A stretch of DNA of 64,000 nt from assembly GCA_965224795.1 (NCBI GenBank), contig CBDDAE010000001.1:1178001-1242000 (forward strand), read 5' to 3'. Shown here in pieces: positions 63,185 through 64,000 of the stretch (positions are counted from its first letter, which is position 1; each line of letters begins with the position of its first letter). Origin of the DNA: NVTR01 sp036480115. GTDB taxonomy: Bacteria; Pseudomonadota; Alphaproteobacteria; Rhodobacterales; Rhodobacteraceae. The position numbers were made by a program, and so were the translations under genes. The notes below the pieces were generated by a model. That model saw only the letters and a program-made list of their open reading frames with translations, made no database searches and was not told the DNA's origin.

Positions 63185-63213
63185 CAGGGGGCGTTTTCGC
63201 GTCCCCTGTTTTT
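63185..63213 (+). terminator. intrinsic terminator between binding protein and permease
   Basis: Nine-base stem (CAGGGGGCG with CGTCCCCTG, one G-U pair), six-base loop, then TTTTT. It is placed 20 bases after the binding-protein stop and 36 bases before the permease ATG. It probably gives partial termination, so more binding protein than permease is made. Confidence 0.8.
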
Positions 63214-63248
63214 GTACGTGACATCGACACTAATAGGGCTTCCACCAC

Positions 63249-64000
63249 ATGGACAAGATCCTTAGCAATCTAGACCTTCTGACCAACTTTGCGCCACTGA
63301 TAAATCTTGAACTTATCATCAATGGCATGCTGGTAGGTGCAATTTTCGGGCTGATAGCCTACGGCATGGCTATTGTTTGGGGGGTGATGAATATCATCAA
63401 TGTGGCCCAAGGTGCCTTTGTTATTCTTGGCGGCTATGTCGCCTTCTTTTTCACCGAAGCAATGTTTGGCCTGATGCCGGGATCGCCACGTATTATCTGG
63501 ATCATTCTGTCCATGGTAGTGGCCGCCGCCGCAGTGGCGCTGTTTGCGCTGATCGTGTTCCGGCTGGTCATCGAAAAGGTTCTGGAGCGCGATCTGTTCG
63601 TATCGCTACTGGCCACATTTGGCATTGAGCTGGTGATGCAACAGGGCATGAACCAGATATTCACCGCCGAAGAGCGGATACTTGACGCGCAACTACAGAC
63701 ATTTTCGTTCCTGAATTACATGGTTAATATCCCCGGCTCACGCGCCCTTGGGGCGTTGATGGGCATTGGCGCGGCTGTGTTTATCGTGTTTCTGGTACGT
63801 TATTCCCGTTTTGGCCGCGCCATGCGGGCCACATCGCAAAACCCGCGCGCAGCCCGCATTATGGGCATTGATACCAAACGGGTTTACGCCATGACCTTTG
63901 CCCTGAATGGTGCAATATGCGGGGTGGCTGGTTCCATAGTTGCATTCGTCTACCTGATCCACCCGTTCCAGGGGCTGATCTATACTTTGCGCAGTTTTGT
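63249..64000 (+). CDS. livH: branched-chain amino-acid ABC transporter permease, 5' part (truncated by window edge)
   Basis: The first about 250 codons are visible. Several membrane segments (INGMLVGAIFGLIAYGMAIV, IIWIILSMVVAAAAVALF) and the coupling region RYSRFGRAMRATSQNPRAAR identify a LivH-type permease. It partners the preceding binding protein; the remaining transporter genes should lie to the right. Confidence 0.88.
   Translation, partial: MDKILSNLDLLTNFAPLINLELIINGMLVGAIFGLIAYGMAIVWGVMNIINVAQGAFVILGGYVAFFFTEAMFGLMPGSPRIIWIILSMVVAAAAVALFALIVFRLVIEKVLERDLFVSLLATFGIELVMQQGMNQIFTAEERILDAQLQTFSFLNYMVNIPGSRALGALMGIGAAVFIVFLVRYSRFGRAMRATSQNPRAARIMGIDTKRVYAMTFALNGAICGVAGSIVAFVYLIHPFQGLIYTLRSF

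Noticed and set aside
1..64000. CRISPR arrays, prophage, tRNA or rRNA genes
   Set aside because: No regularly spaced repeats, phage structural genes, or tRNA-like cloverleaf or rRNA segments were recognised by eye.

Overview
The window looks like chromosomal DNA of a marine-type alphaproteobacterium of the order Rhodobacterales (Roseobacter-like). The evidence is a set of genes typical of that group: the TIGR02302 membrane protein, the tiny aa3-type cytochrome oxidase subunit IV, the argH-lipoprotein-lysA order, the uvrC-pgsA-moaD-moaE order, ETF-quinone oxidoreductase, phaA-phaB and an alphaproteobacterial uracil-DNA glycosylase. No rRNA, tRNA or CRISPR array was recognised. Almost all of the sequence is protein-coding, with many 1-4 base start/stop overlaps.

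Region by region. 1-2.5 kb: minus-strand operon ftsE-ftsX-plsC plus a flavin-type oxidase fragment. 2.7-9.2 kb: a zinc-ribbon membrane protein converges on TIGR02302; argH, a small lipoprotein, lysA and TIGR02302 run leftward, and a TlpA-like thioredoxin runs rightward from only 24 bp away from argH. 9.7-12.5 kb: the one clearly accessory patch. It holds an intact IS3-family element with inverted repeats, a TAC duplication and a frameshift signal, and beside it an apparently frameshifted gene with a possible HEPN-like C-terminus. 12.4-16.3 kb: tag, an EAL phosphodiesterase, phaA-phaB and a small DUF465 protein. 16.4-21 kb: a methyltransferase, DUF2007, ispB, ispE and a TPR lipoprotein-type protein. 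21-24.6 kb: ETF-QO and greA. 24.6-29 kb: fdhD-mobA-mobB/moeA (molybdenum cofactor and formate dehydrogenase maturation) and azlCD. 29-33 kb: small envelope proteins, a metallo-hydrolase and an acyl-CoA dehydrogenase. 33-41.6 kb: tsaC/sua5, yqgE, a DsbD-N-like protein, an M42 peptidase and an RND efflux pair. 41.7-46.4 kb: moaB, uracil-DNA glycosylase, pyrB, a PyrC-like protein, plsY and DUF805. 46.4-52.5 kb: gshA, rsmE, ubiA and an OmpA-family protein. 52.5-59.8 kb: moaE-moaD-pgsA-uvrC, a pteridine-reductase-like SDR, a Ca/Na antiporter, SppA-like protease and a DapA-family protein. 59.9-64 kb: a secreted CAP protein, an outer-membrane barrel-like protein and the start of a branched-chain amino-acid ABC transporter, cut by the window edge.

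Most of the window is core metabolism and I see no complete novel system. The most noteworthy points are these. The PyrC homologue next to pyrB has lost its metal ligands and is probably a structural partner of aspartate carbamoyltransferase. The uracil-DNA glycosylase lacks most expected iron-sulfur cysteines. FdhD keeps only one cysteine of its CxxC. The IS3 element lies next to a broken gene of unknown function. Five convergent gene pairs share a four-base YTAR stop-codon overlap, leaving no room for terminators.
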